Assembly (NCBI GenBank): GCA_964244295.1
Contig: CAXTIG010000008.1
Coordinates: 62,001 to 126,000, forward strand
DNA length: 64,000 bases
Direction: 5' to 3'
Source of the DNA: JAJAZB01 sp964244295
Lineage (GTDB): Bacteria; Bacteroidota; Bacteroidia; Cytophagales; Spirosomataceae
Of this stretch, positions 24,367-33,339 are shown one piece after another. Under the pieces are notes generated by a model. The model saw only the letters and a list, made by a program, of their open reading frames with translations. It ran no database searches and was not told where the DNA came from. The first letter of the stretch is position 1; every line of letters starts with the position of its first letter. A program made the position numbers and the translations under genes.

Positions 24367-24402
24367 TTTCTACACCCACGAAGGCAAACCTTTCCAGAAA
24401 AT

Positions 24403-25050
24403 ATGATTTCCGAACACCAAGCCGAACTCCTCGACCGCTACCTGAGCGACGACGAACTATCGCCCGCCGATGCGCAAACGGTGCAGAATTGGCTCCGCAG
24501 CGACGAATCCTTCCGGGAAGCCTACCGGTTGCGGTCGCTGCTGGGCGAAGCCGCCCGTCGCCAGCGGCGGGCCGACTGGCAGGACCGCCTCGGTACTTAC
24601 GGAACGCCCGCCCGCGCCGAACGGGAGGTCCGGCCGCTCTGGCCTCTGCGCTGGGCGGCGGCGGCTTCGGTACTGATCGGCCTGGTGGCGCTCGGTTGGT
24701 GGGCACTGCAACCCGGTCCGGCCAGCGGGGTCTTGTTCACCGAAAAAGGCCCGGTGTACGAACAACTCGACTCCCAGGGCTTCGCCCTGCCCCCCGGCCT
24801 CGGGCCGGTCGATTTGACGTACCTCGTTGCCACGACGGTTCCCGGTCTCCGCGCTCCGGCCTACGAATTTGCCCGTCCCGACACGCTGCACCTGTTTTTG
24901 CCCCCCGGCGCTTCCACCGACTCGTACCGTCCCTGGCGCTTGCTGCGCCGCTCCGAAACCGAGTACCTGCTGCTTACCCCCACGGATACGTTCCGGCTCG
25001 AACAGGGCCGGAGCCTGCGTCAGCCCCTCAAGGTGTCCGGTGGCAGGTAA
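24403..25050 (+). CDS. Putative membrane anti-sigma protein
   Basis: A 215-residue protein. The N-terminal ~50 residues (LLDRYLSDDELSPADAQTVQNWL, then SDESFREAYRLRSLL) resemble the cytoplasmic anti-sigma domain of FecR-type regulators. One membrane span follows at ~85-105 (LRWAAAASVLIGLVALGWWAL), and ~110 residues would be periplasmic with no recognised fold. It follows the sigma-like gene by 36 bp and probably holds that factor inactive at the membrane. Its 3' end overlaps the tail of the converging M48 gene by 23 bp. Confidence 0.6.
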   Translation: MISEHQAELLDRYLSDDELSPADAQTVQNWLRSDESFREAYRLRSLLGEAARRQRRADWQDRLGTYGTPARAEREVRPLWPLRWAAAASVLIGLVALGWWALQPGPASGVLFTEKGPVYEQLDSQGFALPPGLGPVDLTYLVATTVPGLRAPAYEFARPDTLHLFLPPGASTDSYRPWRLLRRSETEYLLLTPTDTFRLEQGRSLRQPLKVSGGR

Positions 25051-26566
25051 GCCAGGCCCGAATCTGTCCGTCCCGTACCAGGGCCGCGTACGTACTGCCG
25101 AAGCGATGCAGCCGCCCGTTGCTACCCCAGGGCCGGGGGCGGCCCGTGGCCGGGGGTAGCTTCCGAGCCGCTGCCCCCACCCGGAGACCGCCCGGAGGCG
25201 CGTAAGTGGGGGTTTCGTGCCAGACCAGTTCGAGGGTGGTTCCTTCGAGTTTCACCCGGAACGTCGGCACCGGCGTTTTTTGCAGCGGCACTTCGATGCG
25301 CAGGTACAGGGGCGTTCCCAACGTCAGTACGCGGTTGGTCTCGTCCCAGTCCACCGGATTCCGGGCGGGGGGCTTTTCCCAGGCCGGCGGGCGGGGAGCG
25401 ACTCCCGGTAAGCGGGGCCGGGGGGCTTTCCCGGTTTTCCACTCGAAAACCTGCCGGTTAAATTTCGCTTCGTAGCCCTTCAACGCAACGGCCCGGTCGA
25501 ACCAGGGCCGGGCTTTCGCCGGGTCGTTTAACCCCAGCCAGGCAATGCCACTGAGCAAGGCCGCTTCGCCCGAAATAGCCCCGGTTTCAAACTGACTGAG
25601 GCCCCCGTGGTACTTGCCCGCCAGCAGGTAAGCAACGGCCCGGTTGAGGCGGGCCGGGCCGTAGGCCGGAGCGAGCCGCAGAGCGTGGTCGAGGCATTCT
25701 TCGGCTTCGCGAAACCACGCCGCCCGCCGGATCTGGTCGGAGTCGGGGCTGCGCTGGTCTTGCAGGTCGAGGCGGTTGCGCGAATCCCACTCCACGGGCA
25801 AGGCGAAGGCCCGGACGGGGGCGGGCAGGCCGGTGGTCAGCAGTTGTTGCAGGCGGCAGGCCGCCTGGTCGAGCAGGATTTCCCGGAAAAAGTAACCCTG
25901 CCCCGTCAGTTGGGCAAAGCATTGGGCGGCGGGGTCCCATTCCCCGAAGGCGTACAGCAATTGACCCGCCTGAAACACCCGCGCCAACTGCCGGAACGTC
26001 GGGGCGTGTCGCTGTAAAACCCGCTGCCGCTCGGCCAGCGGCGGATAGCCGGGTAGGTTGGGGATGAGTGGGTACCACTTGCCGTACATTTTTTTGAAAA
26101 ACCGGGGCAAATCGGCCTGGGGGTCGTATCCGGCCAGGTAGGCCAGCAGCAGGCCCAGGCTGTCGGCGGCCACTTCCTGCCGCTGGGAGAGTCGTTCGGG
26201 TAGTTTCGGTACCGTTGTCTTTTCGGCAAAACTCCGGTTGGCCTGGTGGTTCAACCGGGCGTGGGCCAGTTCGTGGCCGATGACGAAGGCCAGCAGGGCC
26301 TCGCCCCGGGTAGGCCCAAATTCGTCCACGCACTGCTCGTACAGGCGGCGGTCGAAGGCCAGGCGTGGGGTGCTGCCGGGGCGGCGGTCGAGGTACGCGA
26401 TGCGTTGGCTGTCCTGGCCTCCCACTTCGAGCCGCACGGCCTGGCTGCTTACCCCGGCGACGTGTTCGAGGCGGATCAAAATCGTCTGTATCCGCTCCTC
26501 GACGGAAACCTGGGCCTGAACGAGGCCGGTGAGGAGGAGAAAAAGAAGCAGAAGGCCCGTGCGCAT
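25028..26566 (-). CDS. Secreted M48-family metallopeptidase with TPR-like region
   Basis: About 512 residues from the ATG at 26566, which starts a clean signal peptide (MRTGLLLLFLLLTGLVQAQ); a longer frame to 26626 would precede it. The zinc site is HELAH (around residue 98), with the third ligand in the downstream EVAADSLG motif, the M48 pattern. Residues ~190-380 carry helical repeats with TPR-like spacing (AEECLDHALRLAPAYGPARLNRAVAYLL). A basic C-terminal beta-rich region (~400-512) is unassigned. M48 proteins with TPRs (BepA-like) act in outer-membrane protein quality control. It is adjacent to the CHAT-TPR gene on the same strand and overlaps the anti-sigma-like gene tail to tail. Confidence 0.78.
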   Translation of the reverse strand: MRTGLLLLFLLLTGLVQAQVSVEERIQTILIRLEHVAGVSSQAVRLEVGGQDSQRIAYLDRRPGSTPRLAFDRRLYEQCVDEFGPTRGEALLAFVIGHELAHARLNHQANRSFAEKTTVPKLPERLSQRQEVAADSLGLLLAYLAGYDPQADLPRFFKKMYGKWYPLIPNLPGYPPLAERQRVLQRHAPTFRQLARVFQAGQLLYAFGEWDPAAQCFAQLTGQGYFFREILLDQAACRLQQLLTTGLPAPVRAFALPVEWDSRNRLDLQDQRSPDSDQIRRAAWFREAEECLDHALRLAPAYGPARLNRAVAYLLAGKYHGGLSQFETGAISGEAALLSGIAWLGLNDPAKARPWFDRAVALKGYEAKFNRQVFEWKTGKAPRPRLPGVAPRPPAWEKPPARNPVDWDETNRVLTLGTPLYLRIEVPLQKTPVPTFRVKLEGTTLELVWHETPTYAPPGGLRVGAAARKLPPATGRPRPWGSNGRLHRFGSTYAALVRDGQIRAWLTCHRTP

Positions 26567-26660
26567 GAAGAGATGACTAGGAGGAGGAGGCAAGTTCCTG
26601 TTTTTCGACAAAAATACCTTCGGCACCTCCGGTCGGTGGTTTTAAGTAGGTGATCAATAC

Positions 26661-26821
26661 TACCCCGGCAGTTTTTGGGGTCTTGTCATCCCGACGAAGG
26701 AAGAATCCGCGCGGCGTCCGCTCGTTTATCTGCCGGACTTTTTGCCGGTAGTCGAGTGTCAGGTACCCCAACGAGATCCCTCCTTCGTCGGGATGACAAG
26801 ACCCCAAAAACTGCCGGGGTA
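26661..26821. repeat. Palindrome with 41-bp perfect arms between two peptidase genes
   Basis: Arms 26661-26701 and 26781-26821 are perfectly complementary over 41 bp around a 79-bp centre. The arms include GGTCTTGTCATCCCGACGAAGGA. The centre contains CCCCAACGAGATCCC, a module shared with the hairpins at 22781-22838 and 60217-60342. It lies between the end of the CHAT-TPR gene and the M48 start, both on the minus strand, and so could separate their transcripts. Confidence 0.85.
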
Positions 26822-26839
26822 CTTATCGTTGGGTACTTA

Positions 26840-29800
26840 CTATTTCCCCACCAACACAAACGCCCCCCAGTAAAACGGCTCCGGGTGCGCCCGCCGGACG
26901 GCCTGCTGGGTGAGCCGCAGGGCATCGGATTTTGATTTTCCACTCAACCAGTTGCGGTAAAATTCTCCCATGAATTCCTGCGTCACGCGGTCGCTCACTT
27001 TCCACAAACTCATCAGCACGGCCTGCGCCCCGGCCAGGGCAAAGGCGCGTTGCAGGCCGTACACCCCCTCGCCGCCGCGCACCTGCCCCCGGCCCGTTTC
27101 GCAGGCGCTCAGGGTGACGAGTTCGGTGCCGGTTAAATCCAGGTGCTGGGCTTCGTAAGCCGTGAGTAGGCCGTCTTCGCCGAACAGGGCGTGGTCGCTG
27201 GTATCGGCGGCACCGGCCAGGGCCAAGCCCGCTTGCAGGAGCGGCTCGCGGCTGAGGCTGGGCTTGAAAAAGCCGTGGGTAGCCAGGTGCAGCAACCGGG
27301 GCTGGTGCAGGGCTTTGAGGGCGGGTTCGGAGGCGGCGGAGTCGGTGTGGACGGTAGAAACGATGCCGTGCCGGGCGAGTTGCCGGGCCAATTCATCGAC
27401 TTCAATTTTGGTTTCGGGTAAATCGATCAGCGAATCGCCGCGCATCATTGTCAAAGCGTTGGGCAGCGAACCAGTTTGGGGTAGGGCGGCGATGTCGCGG
27501 CGTTTGGCCCGGTACGCCGGGTGACCCAGCAGCACGGCGTCGCGGCCTGTCGGAGTGGCGGGCGCGGGCAGAAGTTCGCGCGAGGAGTTGAGCAGCACGA
27601 GGCGGAGTTCTTCGCCGAGGTATTTTTTGGAAACCGGGTTGAACAGCGTCGGCAGGCTCACTTGGTGGTACACCCCGTCGGGGACGAGGTACACGGTGGT
27701 GAAACCTTTCAGGGCGGGGGCCAGGGGTTTCCAGTAGCGGTTGTACGACACCGCGTCGAGGTCGGCGGGCAGTTGGCGGCTGCTGGAATCGGGCAAGACC
27801 CGGCGGAGGTAGTCGGTGAGGTACGTGGTTTCGAGCAAAGTTCCGTCGGGCAGGGGCAGGAGTTGGGGTGGGGCGGAGCCGGGTTTGAGCACCAGGGCCA
27901 CGTAGCGCAGGGTATCGGTCAGGGCGCGGCTGCGGCGGTTGAGCGGGTGAAAGCGGAGCAGTTCCACCGCCGCCTCGCCGGGCTTCAGCGCCTGCTGCAC
28001 CCGTTGCCAGCCGACCGATTTTTCGACCGGCGGGCGGATGGGTTCGAGCACGAAGACCAGGGCTTTTTCGAGGCGGGCCGCTTCGCGGGCCACGCTGTCG
28101 GTGACGGCGGGCGGCTCGGCATCCATCGTGAGCCGGGCCAGGCTTTCGCGGGTGGCCTGCCACTGGCGCAGGTTGGCGCGGGTGGTGCTGTCGGGCGTCG
28201 CGTTGAGCAGTTCGGCGATGCGCCGGGTGACGTTGCGGTGCAGGCCTTTTTGGTTGAGAGCAAAATCATAAGCCAACGCGGTTTCTTCGGGCGTGGGGCG
28301 GAAGTTGTGCAGCAGCAGGGAGTACGTTTGCTCAAACCGGGAGGCGGGCCAGAATAGTTGGCGTTGGTCTTCGGGCATCAGCCAGAGCAGTTGCTGGGAT
28401 TTTAGAAGCAGCGAATCGAGCATGAACCGGAACGTCCGCCGCGCCTCATCGCGGTTCCCAAGACTGACTTGCGCTTCGGCTAAAGCACCGTGAATCTGAA
28501 AATCAGGCAGTGCCCAGACGTACTGGCGGATGGAGGGCGAGGCGTAGATTTGATTGATAAAACCAATGGCTTCGGCGGGGCGATTTTGCATCATCCGCCG
28601 GAGGGCAAGCGTTTCCAAAGACGAAAGCGAGTCTTCCGAGGTAAACGGCTGTTGCCGGTACCAGGCTTCGATCGAGTCGGCCTCGGCCAGCCGCCCCGCG
28701 CCGGTGTAGGCCCACAGGGCGGTTTCCACCAGCCCCTGGTAAATGGTAAACAGTTCCGGCGGGATGCGGCGGTAGTTGTGCATCATGCTGTCGGTCAAGG
28801 CAAAACATTCGTCCATGCGGTCGGCTTTCCAGAGCGCGTCGGTTTCACCGGAAACCAGGTTGGCGTAAAACAAATTGTTCTCGGTGTCCTGAAGCGACTG
28901 CAACCGCCGCCGGGCTTCGCGGAAGATGGCAACGGCCCCGTCGTAATCGCCCAGGGTGCTCAGCAACCCCCCGTAATTCATTTCCGCCTCCCGGATGGTC
29001 GGGCCGTCTTTTTCAATGCGGCGCGACAAAGTCATGGCTTGTTCGTAGTAGCGACTGGCTTCGTGAAAGCGGAAGCGCGATTTGGCGATGAGGCCCAGTG
29101 CAGTCAGCGTCTTGACACTGAACGCATTTTCAGCCGACCCCAACCACGCCTCGAAAAGAGCTTGTGCCCGGCGGATGTACGCCTCGGCCCGGTCGAATTC
29201 GTCCAGGTAATACCAGCTGTGGCCCAGGTTGAGGTGCAGAAAGGCCGTTCCCCGGACGTCTTTTTCAAAGTAAGGCAGCAGGGCCTCGTAATTCCGGGCG
29301 GCTTCCCGGTGGGCACCCTGCATCTGGGCCATGCCGGTTTCACTGAGGCGGCTCAAGGCGTACATATACGTTTCGCCGCTGGCCTGGTAAAGTTGGGCCG
29401 CGCGGGCGTACAGGGACCGGGCCTTGGCGTACTCTGCGTTGAGACGGGCGGCATCGGCGGCGGTGCCGAGCGCGATCCGGGCCAGCGCGGGTAGGTTCAA
29501 CGCCTCGGCCCGGCGCAACACGACCTGGCACAACGAATCCGCCTCGTGGCGCTGGAGACGGCTGCTGGTGGGATTGACGACCATTAACGCGGCGCAGTTC
29601 ACTTGCATCCCCAGTATCGTCGAGACGCGGTGGCCCGGCACCCGTTCGTACCGGGCGATGGCCTCCTTCAGCCACCGCTGGGCCTCCTCGAGGCGGGCGG
29701 GTTGAACCAACTGCACCCGGCCCATGCTCAGGGCGAGGAGGTTGTCGCAAAACAGCGACAAAGCCCCGTGCCCACCGGCGAGGAAACGGTGGTGGTTGAG

Positions 29801-30205
29801 CGTCAGGAGCGAATCGGCCTGCCGTACCCGGCCCAGCCGAATCAGGTACCGCCCACGGGCCGTGGTCACGGCCAGCCGACGCGGGTCGTTGGGGCCGACG
29901 TGCGCCCGCCACAGGCTGTCGGCCTCAACGATGTACCGTTCGGCGTACCCGGACGAATCGGGGTAAAAAGCGATCAACGAAGTAAATCGGTACAGCAAGC
30001 TGTACGCCAGCAAGGTATCGCGCCGAAGGGCCTTGCCCCGGAGGCGGCGGGCGGCCTGCTCCAACTGAATGGACGCGGCGTGAAACCGCGCCGGGTGCTG
30101 GAGGTACTTGGTGGTGCTGTCGTGCCACGCCGCCCAACTTTGCCCCAACGCCCCCGCCGGGGCCAGCGCCCCAAGCAGACTCAGGGCCAGAATAAATCGC
30201 TTCAT
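26840..30205 (-). CDS. CHAT-domain caspase-like peptidase with TPR repeats
   Basis: A 1121-residue protein with a signal peptide (MKRFILALSLLGALAPAGALGQ). It has a long array of tetratricopeptide repeats (~60-620) and a C-terminal CHAT domain (~780-1121). The caspase-fold dyad is visible: His977 in LHLATHGFF and Cys1035 in VTLSACETGRGQ. CHAT (caspase HetF-associated with TPRs) proteins are cysteine peptidases of the separase/caspase clan. Some act with CRISPR Craspase or gasdermin systems, but many TPR-CHAT proteins in Bacteroidota sit beside sigma factors and have unknown substrates. The signal peptide places this one in the periplasm or outside, unlike cytoplasmic defence CHATs. The M48 gene and a sigma/anti-sigma pair lie downstream. 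Confidence 0.87.
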   Translation of the reverse strand: MKRFILALSLLGALAPAGALGQSWAAWHDSTTKYLQHPARFHAASIQLEQAARRLRGKALRRDTLLAYSLLYRFTSLIAFYPDSSGYAERYIVEADSLWRAHVGPNDPRRLAVTTARGRYLIRLGRVRQADSLLTLNHHRFLAGGHGALSLFCDNLLALSMGRVQLVQPARLEEAQRWLKEAIARYERVPGHRVSTILGMQVNCAALMVVNPTSSRLQRHEADSLCQVVLRRAEALNLPALARIALGTAADAARLNAEYAKARSLYARAAQLYQASGETYMYALSRLSETGMAQMQGAHREAARNYEALLPYFEKDVRGTAFLHLNLGHSWYYLDEFDRAEAYIRRAQALFEAWLGSAENAFSVKTLTALGLIAKSRFRFHEASRYYEQAMTLSRRIEKDGPTIREAEMNYGGLLSTLGDYDGAVAIFREARRRLQSLQDTENNLFYANLVSGETDALWKADRMDECFALTDSMMHNYRRIPPELFTIYQGLVETALWAYTGAGRLAEADSIEAWYRQQPFTSEDSLSSLETLALRRMMQNRPAEAIGFINQIYASPSIRQYVWALPDFQIHGALAEAQVSLGNRDEARRTFRFMLDSLLLKSQQLLWLMPEDQRQLFWPASRFEQTYSLLLHNFRPTPEETALAYDFALNQKGLHRNVTRRIAELLNATPDSTTRANLRQWQATRESLARLTMDAEPPAVTDSVAREAARLEKALVFVLEPIRPPVEKSVGWQRVQQALKPGEAAVELLRFHPLNRRSRALTDTLRYVALVLKPGSAPPQLLPLPDGTLLETTYLTDYLRRVLPDSSSRQLPADLDAVSYNRYWKPLAPALKGFTTVYLVPDGVYHQVSLPTLFNPVSKKYLGEELRLVLLNSSRELLPAPATPTGRDAVLLGHPAYRAKRRDIAALPQTGSLPNALTMMRGDSLIDLPETKIEVDELARQLARHGIVSTVHTDSAASEPALKALHQPRLLHLATHGFFKPSLSREPLLQAGLALAGAADTSDHALFGEDGLLTAYEAQHLDLTGTELVTLSACETGRGQVRGGEGVYGLQRAFALAGAQAVLMSLWKVSDRVTQEFMGEFYRNWLSGKSKSDALRLTQQAVRRAHPEPFYWGAFVLVGK

Positions 30206-30569
30206 ACCAAAAAATCGGAGAGGATTAGTTGGGCTGAAAATAGTCCCTCAGCGGCACATCGACAAGGGTTTCTAAAAAACGCGGAGCCTTTCCCGGCACG
30301 TTCCGGAAAAACCCCGCCCGCCGCCCGACGGGGCTGCGCCTCCGGCCTGTGGGCTTCGTGGAGGAAAACCCCGGATTCGTAAGGAGAAAACCAGGGTTGG
30401 TAAAGACGGCCTTGTGAAAATCCCTGAAATTGAATTGGTTGCTACTTTCCCACCCCCCCCCCAAAAAATATTTATCTCCCGGCAGGCGACATTCGGCGGG
30501 AATGCCGCATATCCAGGCGAAGGGTATTTCACAGGGATTTTATTTTCACGCTCCATTCCTTTTTTTCCA
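30206..30569. other. Intergenic region with a C10 tract and an inverted repeat
   Basis: This 364-bp gap separates the divergent CHAT-TPR gene (-) and a secreted-protein gene (+). It has a run of ten C (30453-30462) immediately followed by six A. It also has an AAAATCCCTG / CAGGGATTTT inverted pair (around 30417-30426 and 30533-30543) bracketing the tract. An open frame runs through it in phase with the downstream gene but lacks protein-like character. I see no other gene. Confidence 0.5.
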
Positions 30570-31631
30570 ATGAAAACAAGTCTCTACCTCCTCCTGAGTT
30601 TCCTCCTCACGCAAGCCTACGCCCAGGACGTGCTGAGCAATAGCAGCATCGTCGCCATGAACGACGCGAAAGTGGCCCGCTCGCTGATCAACCAGAAAAT
30701 CAGCACCAGTACCTGCAATTTCGACGTGAGTACACCCGGCCTCATCGCCCTCCACGCGGCGAAGGTGCCCGAAGGCGTCATCGAAACCATGCTCGCCCGC
30801 AGCACCAGCCGCGAAACGATGATCAACGACGACGTGATCCGAATGAACGAAGCGGGGCTGTCGCGGCGCTTGATTACGCGGAAAATCCAGTCCACCCCCA
30901 GCCGCTTCGACCTGACCACCGACGGGCTGATTCGCCTCCGCACCGCCAAAGTGCCCGATTCGCTCGTGAAATCGATGCTCGCCGCCCACGGATCGGACGC
31001 AGGTGCCCCGCCGCCTACACCCGTGCGTGGCGGACGAAAAACCTCCGCCACGACGGTCTCCAGTTCCGACCGGTCTGCCGTGGCCAGTTCGGCTCCGAAC
31101 CGCCCCGTGGCAGCGGGCCGGAATTGTGATTCATGGTTCGATAAATTCACCAAGAAGGAAGTCCGCGCCAACCGCGTCACCCTGCGGGGCTGGAAACCCG
31201 GTGCCTCGGCCCTCAACTCGGCCATGGGCACGGGCGCGGCCAACGCCTTCGGCATCGAAGACATGGAGGTGAAACTCATCTTCCGCCGCGACGGTGCCGC
31301 CCTCACGCTCGTCTTGTACGCCAGCAAACCCGGCATTCACACGATGTTCGTCAGCAGCGACAAGCCGCTGATGCTCCTCCTCCAGGACGATTCGGTGCTG
31401 AATTTTATGCCCGCCGAAAGCTCGGAGTCCGACTATTCCTGGGGCGGGGGGTATTCGATGGAAAGCGATATGCTGATGTACTACCACCTCCGCCCCGACC
31501 AGGTGCGGACGCTCTCGACCAAGCTCATCAAAGCCTATCGGCTCAATTTCTACAACCGCAAATACGTGCAGGATAACGTCCCCGAAGGCCGGGCCATTCA
31601 GGTGCGCGAAGGCGCGGCGTGTGTGCTCTGA
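30570..31631 (+). CDS. Secreted protein with a duplicated ~65-residue motif
   Basis: About 353 residues from the ATG at 30570, which begins a signal peptide (MKTSLYLLLSFLLTQAYAQ); the longer frame from 30414 reads through intergenic sequence. The N-terminal half has two similar units: IVAMNDAKVARSLINQKIS with LIALHAAKVPEGVIETML, then VIRMNEAGLSRRLITRKIQ with LIRLRTAKVPDSLVKSML. After a Ser/Pro-rich linker there is a beta-rich C-terminal domain (~165-353). I do not recognise either part. The palindrome at 31629-31682 begins at its stop codon. It could be a periplasmic or surface protein; no enzymatic motif is visible. Confidence 0.65.
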   Translation: MKTSLYLLLSFLLTQAYAQDVLSNSSIVAMNDAKVARSLINQKISTSTCNFDVSTPGLIALHAAKVPEGVIETMLARSTSRETMINDDVIRMNEAGLSRRLITRKIQSTPSRFDLTTDGLIRLRTAKVPDSLVKSMLAAHGSDAGAPPPTPVRGGRKTSATTVSSSDRSAVASSAPNRPVAAGRNCDSWFDKFTKKEVRANRVTLRGWKPGASALNSAMGTGAANAFGIEDMEVKLIFRRDGAALTLVLYASKPGIHTMFVSSDKPLMLLLQDDSVLNFMPAESSESDYSWGGGYSMESDMLMYYHLRPDQVRTLSTKLIKAYRLNFYNRKYVQDNVPEGRAIQVREGAACVL

Positions 31632-31682
31632 CGGAGTGGTAGGGGCGGTACGCCGCCCGGCACCGCCCCTACCACTCCGTCA
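31629..31682. repeat. Hairpin with 21-bp arms overlapping a stop codon
   Basis: Arms 31629-31649 and 31662-31682 are perfectly complementary with a 12-nt loop. The left arm starts at the TGA of the upstream gene, and the core is a GTAGGGGCGG-type sequence. It probably ends the upstream transcript. Confidence 0.78.
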
Positions 31683-31714
31683 CTCATTTTCCCATCCCGC
31701 TCTCCATTTTTTCC

Positions 31715-31906
31715 ATGAAAACGCTCCGATTTTTCCTGCTCCTGGCCGGGCTGGCTCCGGCCCTCACGTTCGCTCAGGAACTGCGCATTGCCCCAACGCT
31801 GGGCCTGAGCGTGTCGACCATTTCGTATTCCAGGCGGCGTATTTTTTCGAGGTACGGCGCTGAACCCGGCTTTTCTTCTCTCCCTCTCTCAACGCATTTT
31901 TTTTCC
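31715..31906 (+). pseudogene. Stub of an outer-membrane beta-barrel gene
   Basis: The frame starts with a convincing signal peptide (MKTLRFFLLLAGLAPALTFAQ), followed by ELRIAPTLGLSVSTISYSRR, which resembles the first strand of Bacteroidota porin-like beta-barrels. It then degenerates and runs in frame into the separate lipoprotein at 31907, which has its own signal sequence. Two consecutive signal peptides in one frame make a single protein unlikely. The probable history is deletion of all but the first ~40 codons of a barrel gene. Confidence 0.55.
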
Positions 31907-32344
31907 ATGAAAACCCCCGCTCTCCTCTCCCTCTTCGGGGCCTTGCTGCTGGTCACCGCCTGCGGTGGGCCGAAAGCCGACCCGCTCGAAGAGCAACTCA
32001 AAAAAGTCTGGACGGCGCAGACGGTGCGCGAAAACAACACGCTCGTGTACAGCCGGGGCGGGGCCAGCAACGCCCGCAACTACACCCGCTACCGCCTCGA
32101 CCTGAGCAACCCGCCCAGCGCCGCCCTCACCGACTGGGACGGCCTGACCTTCATCGGCCAGTACGAACTCCAGGGCAGTACCCAGCTGGTACTCAAAAAC
32201 CTGACTCCGCAACCCACCGACACCAACGGCAGCATCGAATTCACCATCAATTCGGCCAGCGATACCCAACTCGATTTGACCCGCAGCACGGCCAGCCCGA
32301 AGACGGGCGGCAGCAGCAATCAGTACGTGTTGACCAATCCTTAA
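31907..32344 (+). CDS. Small lipoprotein, unknown function
   Basis: A 145-residue protein from the ATG at 31907 with a lipoprotein signal (LLSLFGALLLVTACGG, lipobox VTAC). The mature part has ~125 residues rich in Thr, Asn and Ser with alternating beta-like segments (NNTLVYSRGGASNARNYTRY, DWDGLTFIGQYELQGSTQL, QYVLTNP at the end). It looks like a small all-beta domain of the kind found as lipocalin-like or DUF lipoproteins in Bacteroidota. No residue pattern tells its ligand. It is followed after 15 bp by another exported-protein gene. Confidence 0.68.
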   Translation: MKTPALLSLFGALLLVTACGGPKADPLEEQLKKVWTAQTVRENNTLVYSRGGASNARNYTRYRLDLSNPPSAALTDWDGLTFIGQYELQGSTQLVLKNLTPQPTDTNGSIEFTINSASDTQLDLTRSTASPKTGGSSNQYVLTNP

Positions 32345-32359
32345 ACTCATTCAGAACGC

Positions 32360-33337
32360 ATGAAAAAATCACTTTACCTCCTCGCGTTGATTTTCTCAAT
32401 CAACCTCACTCCGGCCACTGCCACGGTGTGGCGGGTGAATAATTCCCTGCCCGAAAACATCACCGGAGGCCTGTTTACCACCCTGCAACGGGCGCACGAT
32501 CACTTCGATTTGAGAAACGGCGACACGTTGATGGTGGAAGGTTCATCGATACCGTACGATGGTTTCACCTTTACCAAGCGGCTGGTCGTCATTGGGCCAG
32601 GTTATTTTTTGGGTGAAAACGCCGGGGTGAACGGCATCGTGACGAGCGCTTCCGTGAGCAGGTACAGTACCTTCAAGCCGGGGTCTGAAGGTTCCTATTT
32701 TATTGGAATGCAGTCGACCAGCACGTTGGAAATCGACGCGAGCAACCTTTACGTGATTCGGTGCAACATCGAGTCGATTTACTATCGATCAAGGGCCTCG
32801 AATTGTAAAATCAGCATGTCGAAAATTGACCAGATAACTAGTACTTCGTTTGAGCCTGGTTCGGGGATATCGGTTACGAACTCCATTTTAGGGTATGAAA
32901 ATTCTGCCCTTTCGTACACGACGTTTGAAAACAACATCTTGGTCAGTAAAAACTACACCTGGAAAATCTCTGCGGGCACCTTTCGCAACAACGTCCTCAT
33001 CGAACGCGATGCAAAGGTGGAGATTTCTTCGCCCAACAGCCAGAACAACTTCGCCCCCAACGCCCAGTTCGGCACCACCAACGGCAACCGCGCCTACGAA
33101 CCCGCCGACCTCTTCGTAGGCGGCACGAGCAGCGACGGAAAGTACCGGCTCAAGGCCACGTCGCCCTACCTCACCGCCGGGTTTGGCGGCACCCAGCCCG
33201 GTCTGTTCGGTGGTTCCGAACCCTACGCGCTGTCGGGCATTCCGCCGGTTCCCATTATTTACGAACTCAACGTACCCGGCACCGGCTCGCCCGCGTCGGG
33301 TCTGAGCATCAACGTCAAAATCCGGGGGGCCAACTGA
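32360..33337 (+). CDS. Secreted, probably beta-helix-type protein
   Basis: A 325-residue protein with a signal peptide (MKKSLYLLALIFSINLTPATA). It starts like Bacteroidota right-handed beta-helix proteins (WRVNN...FTTLQRAHDHFDLRNGDTLMVEGS) and continues with short Asn/Ser-rich rungs (DASNLYVIRCNIESIYY, SVTNSILGYEN, YTTFENNILV, GTFRNNVLI). The C-terminal end (IYELNVPGTGSPASGLSINVKIRGAN) resembles endings I associate with this class. No polysaccharide lyase catalytic residues could be identified. It is 2 bp from the next gene, a T9SS-sorted protein, so the two are almost certainly co-translated and may act together on the cell surface. Confidence 0.65.
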   Translation: MKKSLYLLALIFSINLTPATATVWRVNNSLPENITGGLFTTLQRAHDHFDLRNGDTLMVEGSSIPYDGFTFTKRLVVIGPGYFLGENAGVNGIVTSASVSRYSTFKPGSEGSYFIGMQSTSTLEIDASNLYVIRCNIESIYYRSRASNCKISMSKIDQITSTSFEPGSGISVTNSILGYENSALSYTTFENNILVSKNYTWKISAGTFRNNVLIERDAKVEISSPNSQNNFAPNAQFGTTNGNRAYEPADLFVGGTSSDGKYRLKATSPYLTAGFGGTQPGLFGGSEPYALSGIPPVPIIYELNVPGTGSPASGLSINVKIRGAN

Positions 33338-33339
33338 CC

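Noticed and set aside
28490..29494. A 334-codon plus-strand frame inside the CHAT-TPR gene
   Set aside because: It is an antisense shadow of the TPR array; the minus strand has TPR and CHAT signatures.
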